Below are positions 1-9,042 of a DNA stretch of 53,123 nt, piece by piece. Within the stretch, counting starts at the first letter, position 1, and each line of letters begins with the position of its first letter. Below the pieces are notes generated by a model. It saw nothing but the letters and a program-made list of their open reading frames with translations, was not told the DNA's origin and did no database searches. Both the position numbers and the translations under genes were made by a program. Source of the stretch: Lachnospiraceae bacterium (lineage in GTDB: Bacteria > Bacillota > Clostridia > Lachnospirales > Lachnospiraceae); assembly GCA_024698075.1 (NCBI GenBank), contig JAILRP010000068.1:1-53123 (forward strand). The letters are read 5' to 3'.

Positions 1-1
1 A

Positions 2-331
2 GGCCTTAAACTGGCGGAGTGCGACGCATACATAAATGTCGCAGGCGGGATGAGGATGAACGAACCCGCGATAGACCTCGGCATCGCACTTTCAGTGGCA
101 TCGAGCTTTGGGAATAAAGTCATACCGGCCGACACCGCGGCGTTCGGTGAAGTCGGGCTTTCCGGCGAGGTGCGCTCGGTCAGCATGGCGCAAAATCGTG
201 CGGCGGAGGCTGCAAAACTCGGATTTTCGCGCCTCATCGTACCCGAGGGGAATGCATCGCAGCTTAAAGACATAAAGGGCACGAAGATAATACCGGCGGC
301 ATCGCTTGCCGACGCGATACGTGCTTTATGA
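2..331 (+). CDS. radA: RadA/Sms DNA repair ATPase, C-terminal fragment
   Basis: The window opens inside this gene; only the last 109 codons are present, read in the frame starting at base 2. The visible part matches the C-terminal Lon-protease-like domain of RadA/Sms: an NVAGG stretch, then MNEPAIDLGIALSVASSF, then GEVGLSGEVRSV, then a conserved Arg and EAAKLGFSRLIVPEG. RadA is a RecA-like ATPase that promotes branch migration in recombinational repair; its zinc finger and Walker motifs would lie upstream of the window. The gene ends 24 bases before purL with no terminator visible, so read-through into purL is likely. The identification is firm from the domain pattern, although the catalytic half is not seen. 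Confidence 0.93.
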   Translation, partial: GLKLAECDAYINVAGGMRMNEPAIDLGIALSVASSFGNKVIPADTAAFGEVGLSGEVRSVSMAQNRAAEAAKLGFSRLIVPEGNASQLKDIKGTKIIPAASLADAIRAL

Positions 332-355
332 ATATGATCAAAGGAAAAGGGAAAA

Positions 356-3300
356 ATGGTTAGACGCATCTATGTAGAAAAGAAGAGTGCCTATGCGGCA
401 GCGGCGAATGAACTTTACGAGGACCTTAAGGGGTACTTAAAGCTTGAAGGGCTCAGGAAGGTCAGGATGCTGATACGCTATGACATTGAAGGCCTTGACG
501 ATGACGTGTATGAGACGGCAAAGCAGTGCGTTTTCTGCGAGCCGCCGCTTGATGACCTTTATGAGGATGATTTTCCGAAGGGTGAGGGCGACCGTGTATT
601 TTCGGTCGAATACCTTCCGGGACAGTTTGACCAGAGGGCGGATTCGGCGGTGCAGTGCGTCCAGTTCCTGTCGGCCGATGCCAAGCCCATTATAAAGACA
701 GCGGTAACGTACTGCCTTGTCGGGAACATTTCGGATGAGGAGTTCGGATCCGTAAAGTCATACTGCATAAACCCCGTTGACTCGAGGGAGACGGGGATGG
801 AAAAGCCGGAAACGCTCGCCGATGATTATGCGGAGCCTGATGATATCGCGGTCTATGACGGCTTTTGCGCGATGAGCGAAGATGAGCTGAAGAAACTCTA
901 TGATTCGCTGTCGCTTGCGATGACGTTTAAGGATTTTCTCCATATACAGAATTACTTTGAAAAAAGCGCGAAGCGCGATCCGTCAGAGACGGTGATACGC
1001 GTCCTTGATACATATTGGAGCGACCACTGCCGCCATACCACGTTCTCGACCGAGATCCGCTCGGTGGCTTTTGCGGACGGGGAGCTTTCAGAGCCGCTTA
1101 AAAAGAGCTATGATGACTATCTGAAGGCCAGGGACGATGTATACGCCGGCCGCAAGGATAAGTTCATCTGCCTCATGGACATAGCGCTCATGGGCATGAA
1201 GGAGCTTAAGAAGCAGGGTAAGCTTGCCGACCAGGAAGAATCCGATGAGATAAACGCCTGCTCGATTGTCGTTCCCATCGTCATCGACGGAAAGGAGGAG
1301 GAGTGGCTCGTAAGCTTTAAGAACGAGACCCACAACCACCCGACCGAGATAGAGCCTTTCGGAGGTGCCGCAACGTGCCTCGGAGGCGCGATAAGGGATC
1401 CGCTGTCGGGGCGCAGCTATGTATACCAGGCGATGCGCGTTACCGGAGCGGCGGACCCGACTGTGCCTATGAAGGACACGCTTCCCGGAAAGCTTCCGCA
1501 GAGAAAGCTGGTTCGGGGGGCTGCGAGCGGATACAGCTCATATGGCAACCAGATAGGGCTTGCCACAGGATATGTCAAGGAAATATACCATCCGGATTAT
1601 GTCGCAAAGCGCATGGAGATCGGAGCGGTCATGGGAGCCGCCAAACGCTCCAATGTGCTCCGTGCGACATCCGATCCCGGTGATGTCATAATACTGCTCG
1701 GGGGCAGGACAGGAAGGGACGGCTGCGGCGGAGCCACCGGCTCGTCGAAGGCCCATACCCTTTCATCGATAGAAACATGCGGAGCCGAGGTGCAGAAGGG
1801 CAACGCCCCCACCGAAAGGAAACTCCAGCGTCTGTTCAGGCGTCCGGAGGTTTCAAAGCTCATCAGGAAGTGCAATGATTTCGGCGCGGGCGGCGTCTCC
1901 GTCGCAATAGGCGAACTTGCGGACGGCCTGCTCGTTGACCTTGACAAGGTGCCGAAGAAATATGCGGGACTTAATGGGACCGAGCTTGCCATATCGGAAT
2001 CGCAGGAGAGGATGGCGGTCGTGGTCGCGCCTTCCGATGCGGACCGTTTCCTTGAATATGCCGCCGAGGAGAACCTTGAAGCGGTGAAAGTCGCGACCGT
2101 CACAAAAGAGCCGAGGCTCATACTTACGTGGCGCGGGAAGGAGATAGTAAACCTTGAGAGGTCTTTCCTCGATACGAACGGCGCACACCAGGAAACGGAC
2201 GTGTATGTCGAAGCGCCAGAGAAGAAGCCGTTCTTTGATACGCCGCTCATAGACGGGGTTGCAGCCTCTGTCGGAAAGGGTGATTTCGCGAAGGCACTTT
2301 CGGATTCACTGTCCGACCTCAACGTATGCTCGCAGAAAGGGCTCGTTGAGATGTTCGATTCCTCGATAGGCGCAGGGTCCGTCCTGATGCCTTACGGCGG
2401 GAAGAGCCAGCTCACCGAGACACAGGTCATGATCGCGAAGCTTCCCGTGTACGAAGGAAAGTGCAGCACGGTCACGATGATGAGCTACGGCTTCGATCCC
2501 TACCTTTCGAGCTGGAGCCCTTACCATGGCGCTGTATATGCCGTTGCACAGTCGGTCGCGAAGATCGTGAGTGCGGGCGGCGACTATTCAAAGATAAGAT
2601 TTTCGTTCCAGGAATATTTCAGAAGGATGAGCGAGGAGCCTTCGAGATGGAGCCAGCCGGTCGCGGCGCTGCTCGGAGCTTTTACGGCGCAGATGGGATT
2701 TTCGCTTCCTTCCATCGGCGGCAAGGATTCGATGTCAGGCTCGTTCAATGACATAGACGTGCCCCCGACGCTCGTATCGTTCGCGGTCGATGTTGCCGAC
2801 GGAGAGGATGTGGTGACTCCCGAGCTTAAGACGGCGGGAGATAAGATCGTCCTCATAGAGATACCGAGGGACGGATATGATGTCATTGATTTCGAGAAGG
2901 CGAAGGAACAGTATGCTGCATTCAGAAAAGATGCAAAGGCAGGCCTCATTCTTGCGGCATACGCCGTTGACGGATACGGGATCGCGCCGGCTCTTGCCAA
3001 GATGGCGTTCGGAAACGGGCTCGGGGTCAAGATCGAGCATTCGTTTGACATAAGGCGCCTGTTCATCCCTGGATGGTCATGGATAGTTGCGGAAGTATCC
3101 GATGTATCGGCACTTTCGGCGCAGTACACCGTTATAGGTGAGGTGACGGATGATGCGGCTGTAAGCTATGCAAGCACATCGGTTCCTCTTTCGGAGCTTG
3201 TCGGCACATGGAAGCAGCCGCTCGAGAAAGTATTCCCGACGAGAAGCTATGAGGGTGCCGAAGCGCTTTCCGATGACATATATGATGCCGCGAAGGCGGG

Positions 3301-4132
3301 AAAGACCGTATACGTGTGCAAAAACCGCGTTGCCAGGCCGACAGTGTTCATTCCGGTATTCCCGGGCACGAACTGCGAATACGACAGCGCAAAGGCATTT
3401 TCGCGCGCAGGCGCAAATGTCATCACACAGGTTTTTGCAAACCGTGATGCGGCCGATATAAGGGAGTCCGTCGATGCGTTCAGGAAGGGAATTGAAAAAT
3501 CGCAGATGATAATGTTCCCGGGCGGATTTTCGGCGGGCGACGAGCCCGACGGGAGCGCAAAGTTCTTTGCGACGGCATTTAGGAACGAGGCACTGTCCGA
3601 GGCGGTCCGCAAGCTCCTCGATGAGCGTGACGGCCTCGCTCTCGGCATATGCAACGGCTTCCAGGCCCTCATTAAGCTCTCGCTCGTACCCGGCGGAAAG
3701 ATAACGGGGCAGGACACCAAGTCCCCGACCCTTACATACAATACGATCAACAGGCATGTTTCGAAGATGGCGTATACCAAGGTCGTCTCGAACCTGTCGC
3801 CGTGGCTTATGGGGGCTGAGCTCGGAGGAACATATGTCATTCCCGTATCGCACGGCGAGGGACGTTTCGTTGCGGATGATGACGTCATAAAGAGCCTGTT
3901 TGAAAACGGACAGGTCGCAACGAGATACTGCAGTCCCGACGGAAGTGTTTCGATGGATGAGGAATACAACATCAACGGATCCTTTGCCGCGATCGAGGGC
4001 ATAACGAGCCCGGACGGCAGGGTATTCGGCAAGATGGGACATTCGGAGCGCCGCGGAGACGGCGTTGCCATAAACATTTACGGGGAGCAGGATATGAAGA
4101 TTTTCGAATCGGGTGTAAGATACTTTAAGTAA
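356..4132 (+). CDS. purL: Phosphoribosylformylglycinamidine synthase, single-chain
   Basis: A 1258-residue protein of the large single-chain FGAM synthase type, which makes FGAM from FGAR, glutamine and ATP in purine synthesis. Seen: SDHCRHTTF near residue 220, the synthase signature NETHNHPTEIEPFGGAATCLGG near 325, a second AIRS-like half (SIGGKDSMSG near 785), and a C-terminal class I glutaminase with FPGGFSAGDEPDG, the nucleophile Cys about residue 1099 in GICNGFQ, and VSHGEGR. The Clostridia enzyme fuses the PurL and PurQ functions, so no separate purQ or purS is expected. The start ATG follows AAAGGAAAAGGG. No other pur gene lies nearby; its neighbours are radA and a signalling protein, so it is outside a pur operon in this window. 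Confidence 0.97.
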   Translation: MVRRIYVEKKSAYAAAANELYEDLKGYLKLEGLRKVRMLIRYDIEGLDDDVYETAKQCVFCEPPLDDLYEDDFPKGEGDRVFSVEYLPGQFDQRADSAVQCVQFLSADAKPIIKTAVTYCLVGNISDEEFGSVKSYCINPVDSRETGMEKPETLADDYAEPDDIAVYDGFCAMSEDELKKLYDSLSLAMTFKDFLHIQNYFEKSAKRDPSETVIRVLDTYWSDHCRHTTFSTEIRSVAFADGELSEPLKKSYDDYLKARDDVYAGRKDKFICLMDIALMGMKELKKQGKLADQEESDEINACSIVVPIVIDGKEEEWLVSFKNETHNHPTEIEPFGGAATCLGGAIRDPLSGRSYVYQAMRVTGAADPTVPMKDTLPGKLPQRKLVRGAASGYSSYGNQIGLATGYVKEIYHPDYVAKRMEIGAVMGAAKRSNVLRATSDPGDVIILLGGRTGRDGCGGATGSSKAHTLSSIETCGAEVQKGNAPTERKLQRLFRRPEVSKLIRKCNDFGAGGVSVAIGELADGLLVDLDKVPKKYAGLNGTELAISESQERMAVVVAPSDADRFLEYAAEENLEAVKVATVTKEPRLILTWRGKEIVNLERSFLDTNGAHQETDVYVEAPEKKPFFDTPLIDGVAASVGKGDFAKALSDSLSDLNVCSQKGLVEMFDSSIGAGSVLMPYGGKSQLTETQVMIAKLPVYEGKCSTVTMMSYGFDPYLSSWSPYHGAVYAVAQSVAKIVSAGGDYSKIRFSFQEYFRRMSEEPSRWSQPVAALLGAFTAQMGFSLPSIGGKDSMSGSFNDIDVPPTLVSFAVDVADGEDVVTPELKTAGDKIVLIEIPRDGYDVIDFEKAKEQYAAFRKDAKAGLILAAYAVDGYGIAPALAKMAFGNGLGVKIEHSFDIRRLFIPGWSWIVAEVSDVSALSAQYTVIGEVTDDAAVSYASTSVPLSELVGTWKQPLEKVFPTRSYEGAEALSDDIYDAAKAGKTVYVCKNRVARPTVFIPVFPGTNCEYDSAKAFSRAGANVITQVFANRDAADIRESVDAFRKGIEKSQMIMFPGGFSAGDEPDGSAKFFATAFRNEALSEAVRKLLDERDGLALGICNGFQALIKLSLVPGGKITGQDTKSPTLTYNTINRHVSKMAYTKVVSNLSPWLMGAELGGTYVIPVSHGEGRFVADDDVIKSLFENGQVATRYCSPDGSVSMDEEYNINGSFAAIEGITSPDGRVFGKMGHSERRGDGVAINIYGEQDMKIFESGVRYFK

Positions 4133-4149
4133 TAAAAGGTGCACAGTAT

Positions 4150-6534
4150 ATGCCGAAGATCCCTTGGAGAAAACTTAAGAGGAACCGCAGCATTGCCGGG
4201 AGGAGAAAAAAAGGCCGGTCATTTTCCGCATGGTTCAACAAGGTCAAAAACGACAGGGCACTTGCACAGGTCCTGCTCGTCTGTTTTGTGCTGCTCATCG
4301 CCTGCATCCTTATAAGCGCCTATCATGTCAACAGGATCTATGATGCGTTCGAGAAGAACTCATACAGTTATGTTGAGAACCGTTCCGAGCTCACATCGAG
4401 GTATTTCTCGGAGAATTTTGAGCGCAAGGGTGCGCTGGTCGCGGCGGAAGCACAGGGCCTCGAACTGGTCGAAGGAAAGATAATGGACGCGGACATAGTC
4501 AACTGCCTCAGGGTCCTCGATGAGACCGGGGAGTTTTCATTCGCACAGTATGTCAGCCGTGGCGGCATCAAGTACCGCTCGGACGGCACGTCCAATTCGA
4601 CCAAGCTCAGCGAGTATGCCGAGAGGATCGATCCGCTGACCCCGATCAGCGTTTACAAGAATTTCGATCCCCAGCGCTACGGTGACGAAGTGTGCTTCGG
4701 CTCCGCGGTACAGAAGAACGGACTCATACAGGGATATGTCATAGGAATAGCCAAGGCATCCACTATGTTTGAGGCAAACGCCTACGAATCCCAGTCGATG
4801 GTCGCAGAGAGATACCTTACCGACGTAAGCGGTGATATCGTTGCGTTCAAGATGAACGACACGATATTTGACGGAAACGGCAAGAACATTTTTGACATCA
4901 TCGCAAAGGACAGCATAGATGATTACGCCAAGATGCAGTTTCGGGATGAGGTCCTTAACGAGATCAACTCCGAGAACATACTTGTGCGTGACATATCCGT
5001 AAACGGCCGTGCAGGCATCGTGATCTACAAACAGCTCACCGGGCGCAGCAGATGGAACCTCTTCTATATCGTATACTCGGACAATGTACGCGCATCCATA
5101 ATGCCGATACTCATCGAGTCGTTCATGGTGATGCTCATCGTCATAATCATCATGGCGGTCATGGCTTTCTTCGTAGTACGTTACATAGAGAAAGAGCAGA
5201 GGCGCGTATTTGACCTCGCATATGTGGATGAGCTTACGCGTGCCCCGAATGAGAACGCGTTCAAGGAGCGGGCAACGGAACTGCTGATGGAAAATCCCGA
5301 TGTCCCGTATATGCTCATCTGTTTTGACGTCGTTAACTTCCGGTACATCAACGAGGGCTATGGACACTTAAAGGCCGACATGCTGCTGCGGGATATAGCA
5401 GTCGCCCTTTCCGAATCATATTCGTACAATGAGACGTACGGAAGGATGTCGGCTGACAGGTTCGTCGGGCTGTGCGTTGATGACGAGAGGACAGCCGAGC
5501 GGAGGGAATTCATATCAGAAAAGCTGTCAAAGGCCACCGAAGAGATCGGGATGAAATACCCGATAAAGTTCAAGACCGGCATATACTATATAAGGGACAA
5601 GAAGGAATCGATCTCCGACATGATCGACAAGGCAAACCTTGCGCGTAAGTCGGTGACCTCGCTTTCAAGAAACCTCGAGGCAGAGTACCATGAACAGCTG
5701 ATGGAGGAGACGAGAAAGCAGGAGAGGATCGAATCAAGGATGCATGAAGCCCTTGAAAACGGTGAGTTCAAGCCGTACCTTCAGCCGAAATGGAATATGG
5801 CCACCGACCAGATATCCGGTGCCGAGGCTCTCATACGCTGGGTGGATTCATCCGGGAACATCACGCCTCCGAACGAGTTCATTCCCGTGTTTGAGAAGAA
5901 CGGGTTCATAGAGCATGTCGATTTCTTCATGCTCGAGGAGATATGCCGGTACATAAGGAACATGATCGACGAGGGACGCGAGGTCTATCCCGTTTCCATC
6001 AACCAGTCGAGATATCTCCTGTATGATCCCAACTACATCATGAGGGTTCAGGAGATCATGCTCAAATACAAGGTGCCGAGGGGTCTCATCGAGCTCGAGA
6101 TCACCGAGACCGTTTTCTTCAACGAGAAGGAAAGGATGCTCGATGTCATGAGAAGCCTGAAAGAGTTCAACATGAACCTTTCGATAGACGATTTCGGAAG
6201 CGGATATTCATCACTGAACCTGCTTCGTGACATCCCGTTCGATGTGCTCAAGATCGACAGGGGATTCCTTGATGAGTCTGCACAGAGCGAGACCGGAAAA
6301 TGGATCCTTCGCAAGATCGTGGAAATGGCAGAGGGCCTTAACCTGAAAGTCATCTGTGAGGGTGTTGAGACCCATGAGCAGGTCGAGATGCTCCTCGACA
6401 TCGGCTGCATATATGCGCAGGGCTTCCTGTATTCGCGGCCGATACCTATAGAGGAGTTCATGGAAAAATACAATGTTCCGATAGAGGATGATTCGCCGGA
6501 AGGATACGGATCTTTCGGGGAGGACTATGAATAA
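4150..6534 (+). CDS. Membrane GGDEF/EAL protein, probable c-di-GMP phosphodiesterase
   Basis: A 794-residue protein. The N-terminus is strongly basic, followed by a membrane helix at about residues 38-58, an extracytoplasmic sensor-like region to about 314, and a second helix at about 318-345. A GGDEF-fold domain follows (YVDELTRAPNENAF near 357), but the signature loop reads RMSADRF near residue 431 instead of GGDEF, so cyclase activity is very unlikely. The C-terminal EAL domain keeps its key motifs: AEALIRW, ELEITET, DDFGSGYSSL, LKIDRGF and ICEGVET. The likely role is cleavage of c-di-GMP to pGpG in response to an outside signal, with the degenerate GGDEF half possibly a regulatory nucleotide site (inference). 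It starts 17 bases after purL and overlaps queH by 8 bases. Confidence 0.93.
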   Translation: MPKIPWRKLKRNRSIAGRRKKGRSFSAWFNKVKNDRALAQVLLVCFVLLIACILISAYHVNRIYDAFEKNSYSYVENRSELTSRYFSENFERKGALVAAEAQGLELVEGKIMDADIVNCLRVLDETGEFSFAQYVSRGGIKYRSDGTSNSTKLSEYAERIDPLTPISVYKNFDPQRYGDEVCFGSAVQKNGLIQGYVIGIAKASTMFEANAYESQSMVAERYLTDVSGDIVAFKMNDTIFDGNGKNIFDIIAKDSIDDYAKMQFRDEVLNEINSENILVRDISVNGRAGIVIYKQLTGRSRWNLFYIVYSDNVRASIMPILIESFMVMLIVIIIMAVMAFFVVRYIEKEQRRVFDLAYVDELTRAPNENAFKERATELLMENPDVPYMLICFDVVNFRYINEGYGHLKADMLLRDIAVALSESYSYNETYGRMSADRFVGLCVDDERTAERREFISEKLSKATEEIGMKYPIKFKTGIYYIRDKKESISDMIDKANLARKSVTSLSRNLEAEYHEQLMEETRKQERIESRMHEALENGEFKPYLQPKWNMATDQISGAEALIRWVDSSGNITPPNEFIPVFEKNGFIEHVDFFMLEEICRYIRNMIDEGREVYPVSINQSRYLLYDPNYIMRVQEIMLKYKVPRGLIELEITETVFFNEKERMLDVMRSLKEFNMNLSIDDFGSGYSSLNLLRDIPFDVLKIDRGFLDESAQSETGKWILRKIVEMAEGLNLKVICEGVETHEQVEMLLDIGCIYAQGFLYSRPIPIEEFMEKYNVPIEDDSPEGYGSFGEDYE

Positions 6535-7162
6535 GCCCGACTACCGCAGACAGATGGACCGCATGATCTCATCGCTCGACGGCATGCCGGCCCTTCTGCT
6601 GCACTGCTGCTGCGCACCGTGCAGCAGCGCATGTCTTACGGAGCTTTACCCGTACTTTGAGATCACCTGTTTCTATTACAACCCGAACATCACGGACGAA
6701 AATGAATACCGCAAACGCTATTCGGAGCTTGTGCGTCTTGTCGGGCTCATAAATGATGACTTTGCGCCGCCTGTGCCGATAACCGTCAAAGAGGGCGGAT
6801 ATGACCCGGACGTGTTTCTTGGCATGGTGTCATCCGAAGGACTTGCCGGATGCCCCGAAGGAGGCAGGAGGTGTGAGCGCTGCTTTGACTTAAGGCTTAG
6901 GAAGACATATGAAGAGGCGTCAAAAGGATACGACTACTTTACGACAACGCTTACGATAAGCCCGCTGAAAGATGCGGACCTCATCAACAGGACGGGATAT
7001 GCCATCGCGGGAGAAGACTCCCGGACCCCGATGTGGCTTCCGTCCGATTTTAAAAAGAGGGACGGCTTTAAAAAGTCGGTTGCCCTTTCAGAAAAATACG
7101 GTCTGTACCGGCAGGATTACTGCGGGTGCATATACTCTGAAAAAGAAAGGCATGGATCATGA
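6527..7162 (+). CDS. queH: Epoxyqueuosine reductase QueH
   Basis: A 211-residue protein of the QueH (formerly DUF208) family, which reduces epoxyqueuosine to queuosine in tRNA wobble position 34 and is the non-cobalamin alternative to QueG. Conserved cysteine clusters are visible: LLHCCCAPCSS near residue 24, CERCFDLRL near 115, and YCGCIYSEKER near the C-terminus; these bind the Fe-S cluster and a second metal. I chose the ATG at 6527 because MNKPDYRRQM precedes the family's conserved start and GGGGAGG lies just upstream; a start at 6488 would add 13 residues deep inside the upstream gene. It overlaps the GGDEF/EAL gene by 8 bases and argS by 4 (ATGA), so translation is probably coupled. Confidence 0.93.
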   Translation: MNKPDYRRQMDRMISSLDGMPALLLHCCCAPCSSACLTELYPYFEITCFYYNPNITDENEYRKRYSELVRLVGLINDDFAPPVPITVKEGGYDPDVFLGMVSSEGLAGCPEGGRRCERCFDLRLRKTYEEASKGYDYFTTTLTISPLKDADLINRTGYAIAGEDSRTPMWLPSDFKKRDGFKKSVALSEKYGLYRQDYCGCIYSEKERHGS

Positions 7163-8919
7163 AAACGGTACTTGAAATGATATCGGAAAAGGTATCCGAA
7201 GGCTTCAGCCGGTGCGGATACGAGGCGTCATACGGGAAGGTGGGATTAAGCAACAGGCCGGACCTTTGCGAGCTGCAGTGCAACGGTGCAATGGCGGCTG
7301 CGAAGGCATACCATAAGGCGCCGATCGCGATCGCCCAGGAAATTGTGAAAGTGCTTGCGGGAGATGAGGATTTTTCGGAGATATCCGCGGTGCCTCCCGG
7401 ATTCATAAACATAAGCCTGTCGTCTGATTTTCTCGCAGGATATCTTGGCAGCATGGCAGGGGAAGATAAATTCGGGCTCGATACGTCTTCTCCCAAAAAG
7501 ATCATAGTCGACTACGGCGGACCGAACGTCGCCAAGCCGCTCCATGTCGGGCATCTTCGCGCGGCGATAATCGGGGAGAGCGTAAAGCGCATATGCAGGT
7601 ACATGGGCAACGAGGTCATCGGTGACGTGCACCTCGGCGACTGGGGGCTTCAGATGGGCCTTATCATAACCGAGCTTCGCGAGCGAAAAGGTGACCTTGT
7701 GTACTTTGACGAAGATTATACGGGCGAATATCCGGACGAGCCGCCGTTTACGCTCACCGAGCTTGAAGAGATATATCCAGCGGCATCCGCGCGCTCGAAG
7801 ACCGATGAAGCCTATAAGGAGGCGGCGCTTTTGGCGACACGCCAGCTCCAGGATGGAAGGAGGGGATACCGCGCCATCTGGAAGCACATAATGGATGTTT
7901 CAATCCCGGACCTCAAGCGCAACTATGACGACCTTTCGGTGGAATTTGACTGGTGGAAGGGCGAGAGCAGCGTTGACGCCCTGATCCCCGGCATGGCCGA
8001 GGACATGAAGAAGAAGGGCATGGCCTACGAGAGCGAGGGCGCGCTCGTCGTCGACGTTGCCGAGGAGTCCGATACGAAGGAGATACCTCCGTGCATGATA
8101 CTAAAGTCCGACGGTGCGTCCCTTTACACGACGACGGACCTTGCCACAATACTCGACAGGATGAACACCTTCGGTCCGGACCGCATCATATATGTTGTGG
8201 ACAAGCGCCAGGACATGCATTTCGTCCAGGTGTTCCGCTGCGCGAGAAAATGCGGGATAGTAAACGAGGACACAGGGCTTGATTTTCTCGGATTCGGGAC
8301 TATGAACGGAAAGGACGGCAAGCCCTTCAAGACACGTGAGGGCGGCGTCATGCGCCTTGAGATGCTGATAAATGACATCCGCGCCGCGATGCTGAAAAAG
8401 ATAACCGAAAATCATGAGACCGACCCTGAGGAGGCCGAAGAGACGTCGCGCACCGTTGCGCTTGCAGCGATCAAGTACGGAGACCTCTCAAACCAGGCCA
8501 CGAAGGACTATATCTTCGACGTGGACAAGTTCACGTCCTTTGAGGGAAACACCGGTCCCTACATACTCTATACGATAGTCAGGATAAAATCGATCCTCGC
8601 AAGATACACCGGATCGGAGGGCAGCATTCCCTTGGCGATAAAAAAGCCGGAGACGGAACAGGCGCGCGCCCTTATGCTGAGCCTCACCAAATTTGCACCC
8701 ACGATAGCCGCAGCCTATGAGGAGATCGCGCCCCACAGGATATGTGCGTTCGTATATGATGTGTGCAACGATCTGAACCGCTTCTATCATGAGACAAGGA
8801 TACTCGCCGAAGAGGACAGGGAAAAGAAGGAAGGATACATTGCCCTTATAGACCTTACGAAGAGGATCCTTGAGACATGCATTGACCTGCTCGGTTTTTC
8901 CGCACCGGAGAGAATGTAA
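7159..8919 (+). CDS. argS: Arginyl-tRNA synthetase
   Basis: A 586-residue class Ia aminoacyl-tRNA synthetase charging tRNA-Arg. The N-terminal Arg-tRNA-synthetase domain is followed by the HIGH-type motif KPLHVGHLRAAI near residue 127, and by VYVVDKRQDMHFVQVFRCAR, FGTMNGKDGKPFKTREGGVM and the C-terminal DALR anticodon-binding domain (HRICAFVYDVCNDLNRFYHETRIL). The KMSKS loop is replaced by KPFKTREGG, as is common in ArgS. Length fits the family. The start ATG overlaps the queH stop (ATGA). It is the last gene of this run; no strong intrinsic terminator is seen before the clpB promoter. Confidence 0.97.
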   Translation: MKTVLEMISEKVSEGFSRCGYEASYGKVGLSNRPDLCELQCNGAMAAAKAYHKAPIAIAQEIVKVLAGDEDFSEISAVPPGFINISLSSDFLAGYLGSMAGEDKFGLDTSSPKKIIVDYGGPNVAKPLHVGHLRAAIIGESVKRICRYMGNEVIGDVHLGDWGLQMGLIITELRERKGDLVYFDEDYTGEYPDEPPFTLTELEEIYPAASARSKTDEAYKEAALLATRQLQDGRRGYRAIWKHIMDVSIPDLKRNYDDLSVEFDWWKGESSVDALIPGMAEDMKKKGMAYESEGALVVDVAEESDTKEIPPCMILKSDGASLYTTTDLATILDRMNTFGPDRIIYVVDKRQDMHFVQVFRCARKCGIVNEDTGLDFLGFGTMNGKDGKPFKTREGGVMRLEMLINDIRAAMLKKITENHETDPEEAEETSRTVALAAIKYGDLSNQATKDYIFDVDKFTSFEGNTGPYILYTIVRIKSILARYTGSEGSIPLAIKKPETEQARALMLSLTKFAPTIAAAYEEIAPHRICAFVYDVCNDLNRFYHETRILAEEDREKKEGYIALIDLTKRILETCIDLLGFSAPERM

Positions 8920-8952
8920 GTTTTCTGACAATTTATAAATATTCTGAAAATA

Positions 8953-8979
8953 TTAGCACTCACCTATTGACATTGCTAA
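8953..8979 (+). promoter_or_regulatory. CIRCE-like HrcA operator upstream of clpB
   Basis: TTAGCACTC, a 9-base spacer, then CATTGCTAA. The left arm equals the CIRCE consensus (TTAGCACTC-N9-GAGTGCTAA) and the right arm matches 7 of 9 positions. The operator overlaps the -35 box of the clpB promoter, the right place for HrcA repression that is lifted on heat shock. HrcA binding is inferred; hrcA itself is not in the window. Confidence 0.75.
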
Positions 8980-8995
8980 CAGAATAAGGTATCCT
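8967..8995 (+). promoter_or_regulatory. clpB sigma-A promoter
   Basis: TTGACA at 8967-8972, a 17-base spacer and TATCCT at 8990-8995. The -35 box lies inside the CIRCE-like operator. The start of transcription is expected near 9002, about 40 bases before the clpB ATG. Confidence 0.8.
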
Positions 8996-8997
8996 CT

Positions 8998-9020
8998 TAT
9001 TCGGACGGGGAGTCCGAATA
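8998..9020 (+). promoter_or_regulatory. Perfect 9-bp dyad at the clpB transcription start
   Basis: TATTCGGAC at 8998-9006 and GTCCGAATA at 9012-9020 are exact inverted repeats around GGGGA. The dyad straddles the expected start of transcription. It could be a second operator or, once transcribed, a 5' hairpin stabilising the mRNA; the sequence does not decide between them. Confidence 0.55.
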
Positions 9021-9042
9021 TATAGAGGAGAGGAGAAATACC

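Noticed and set aside
3077-4144. Long open frame (355 codons) on the minus strand opposite purL
   Set aside because: It mirrors the purL glutaminase domain, has no family pattern and is a codon-bias shadow.
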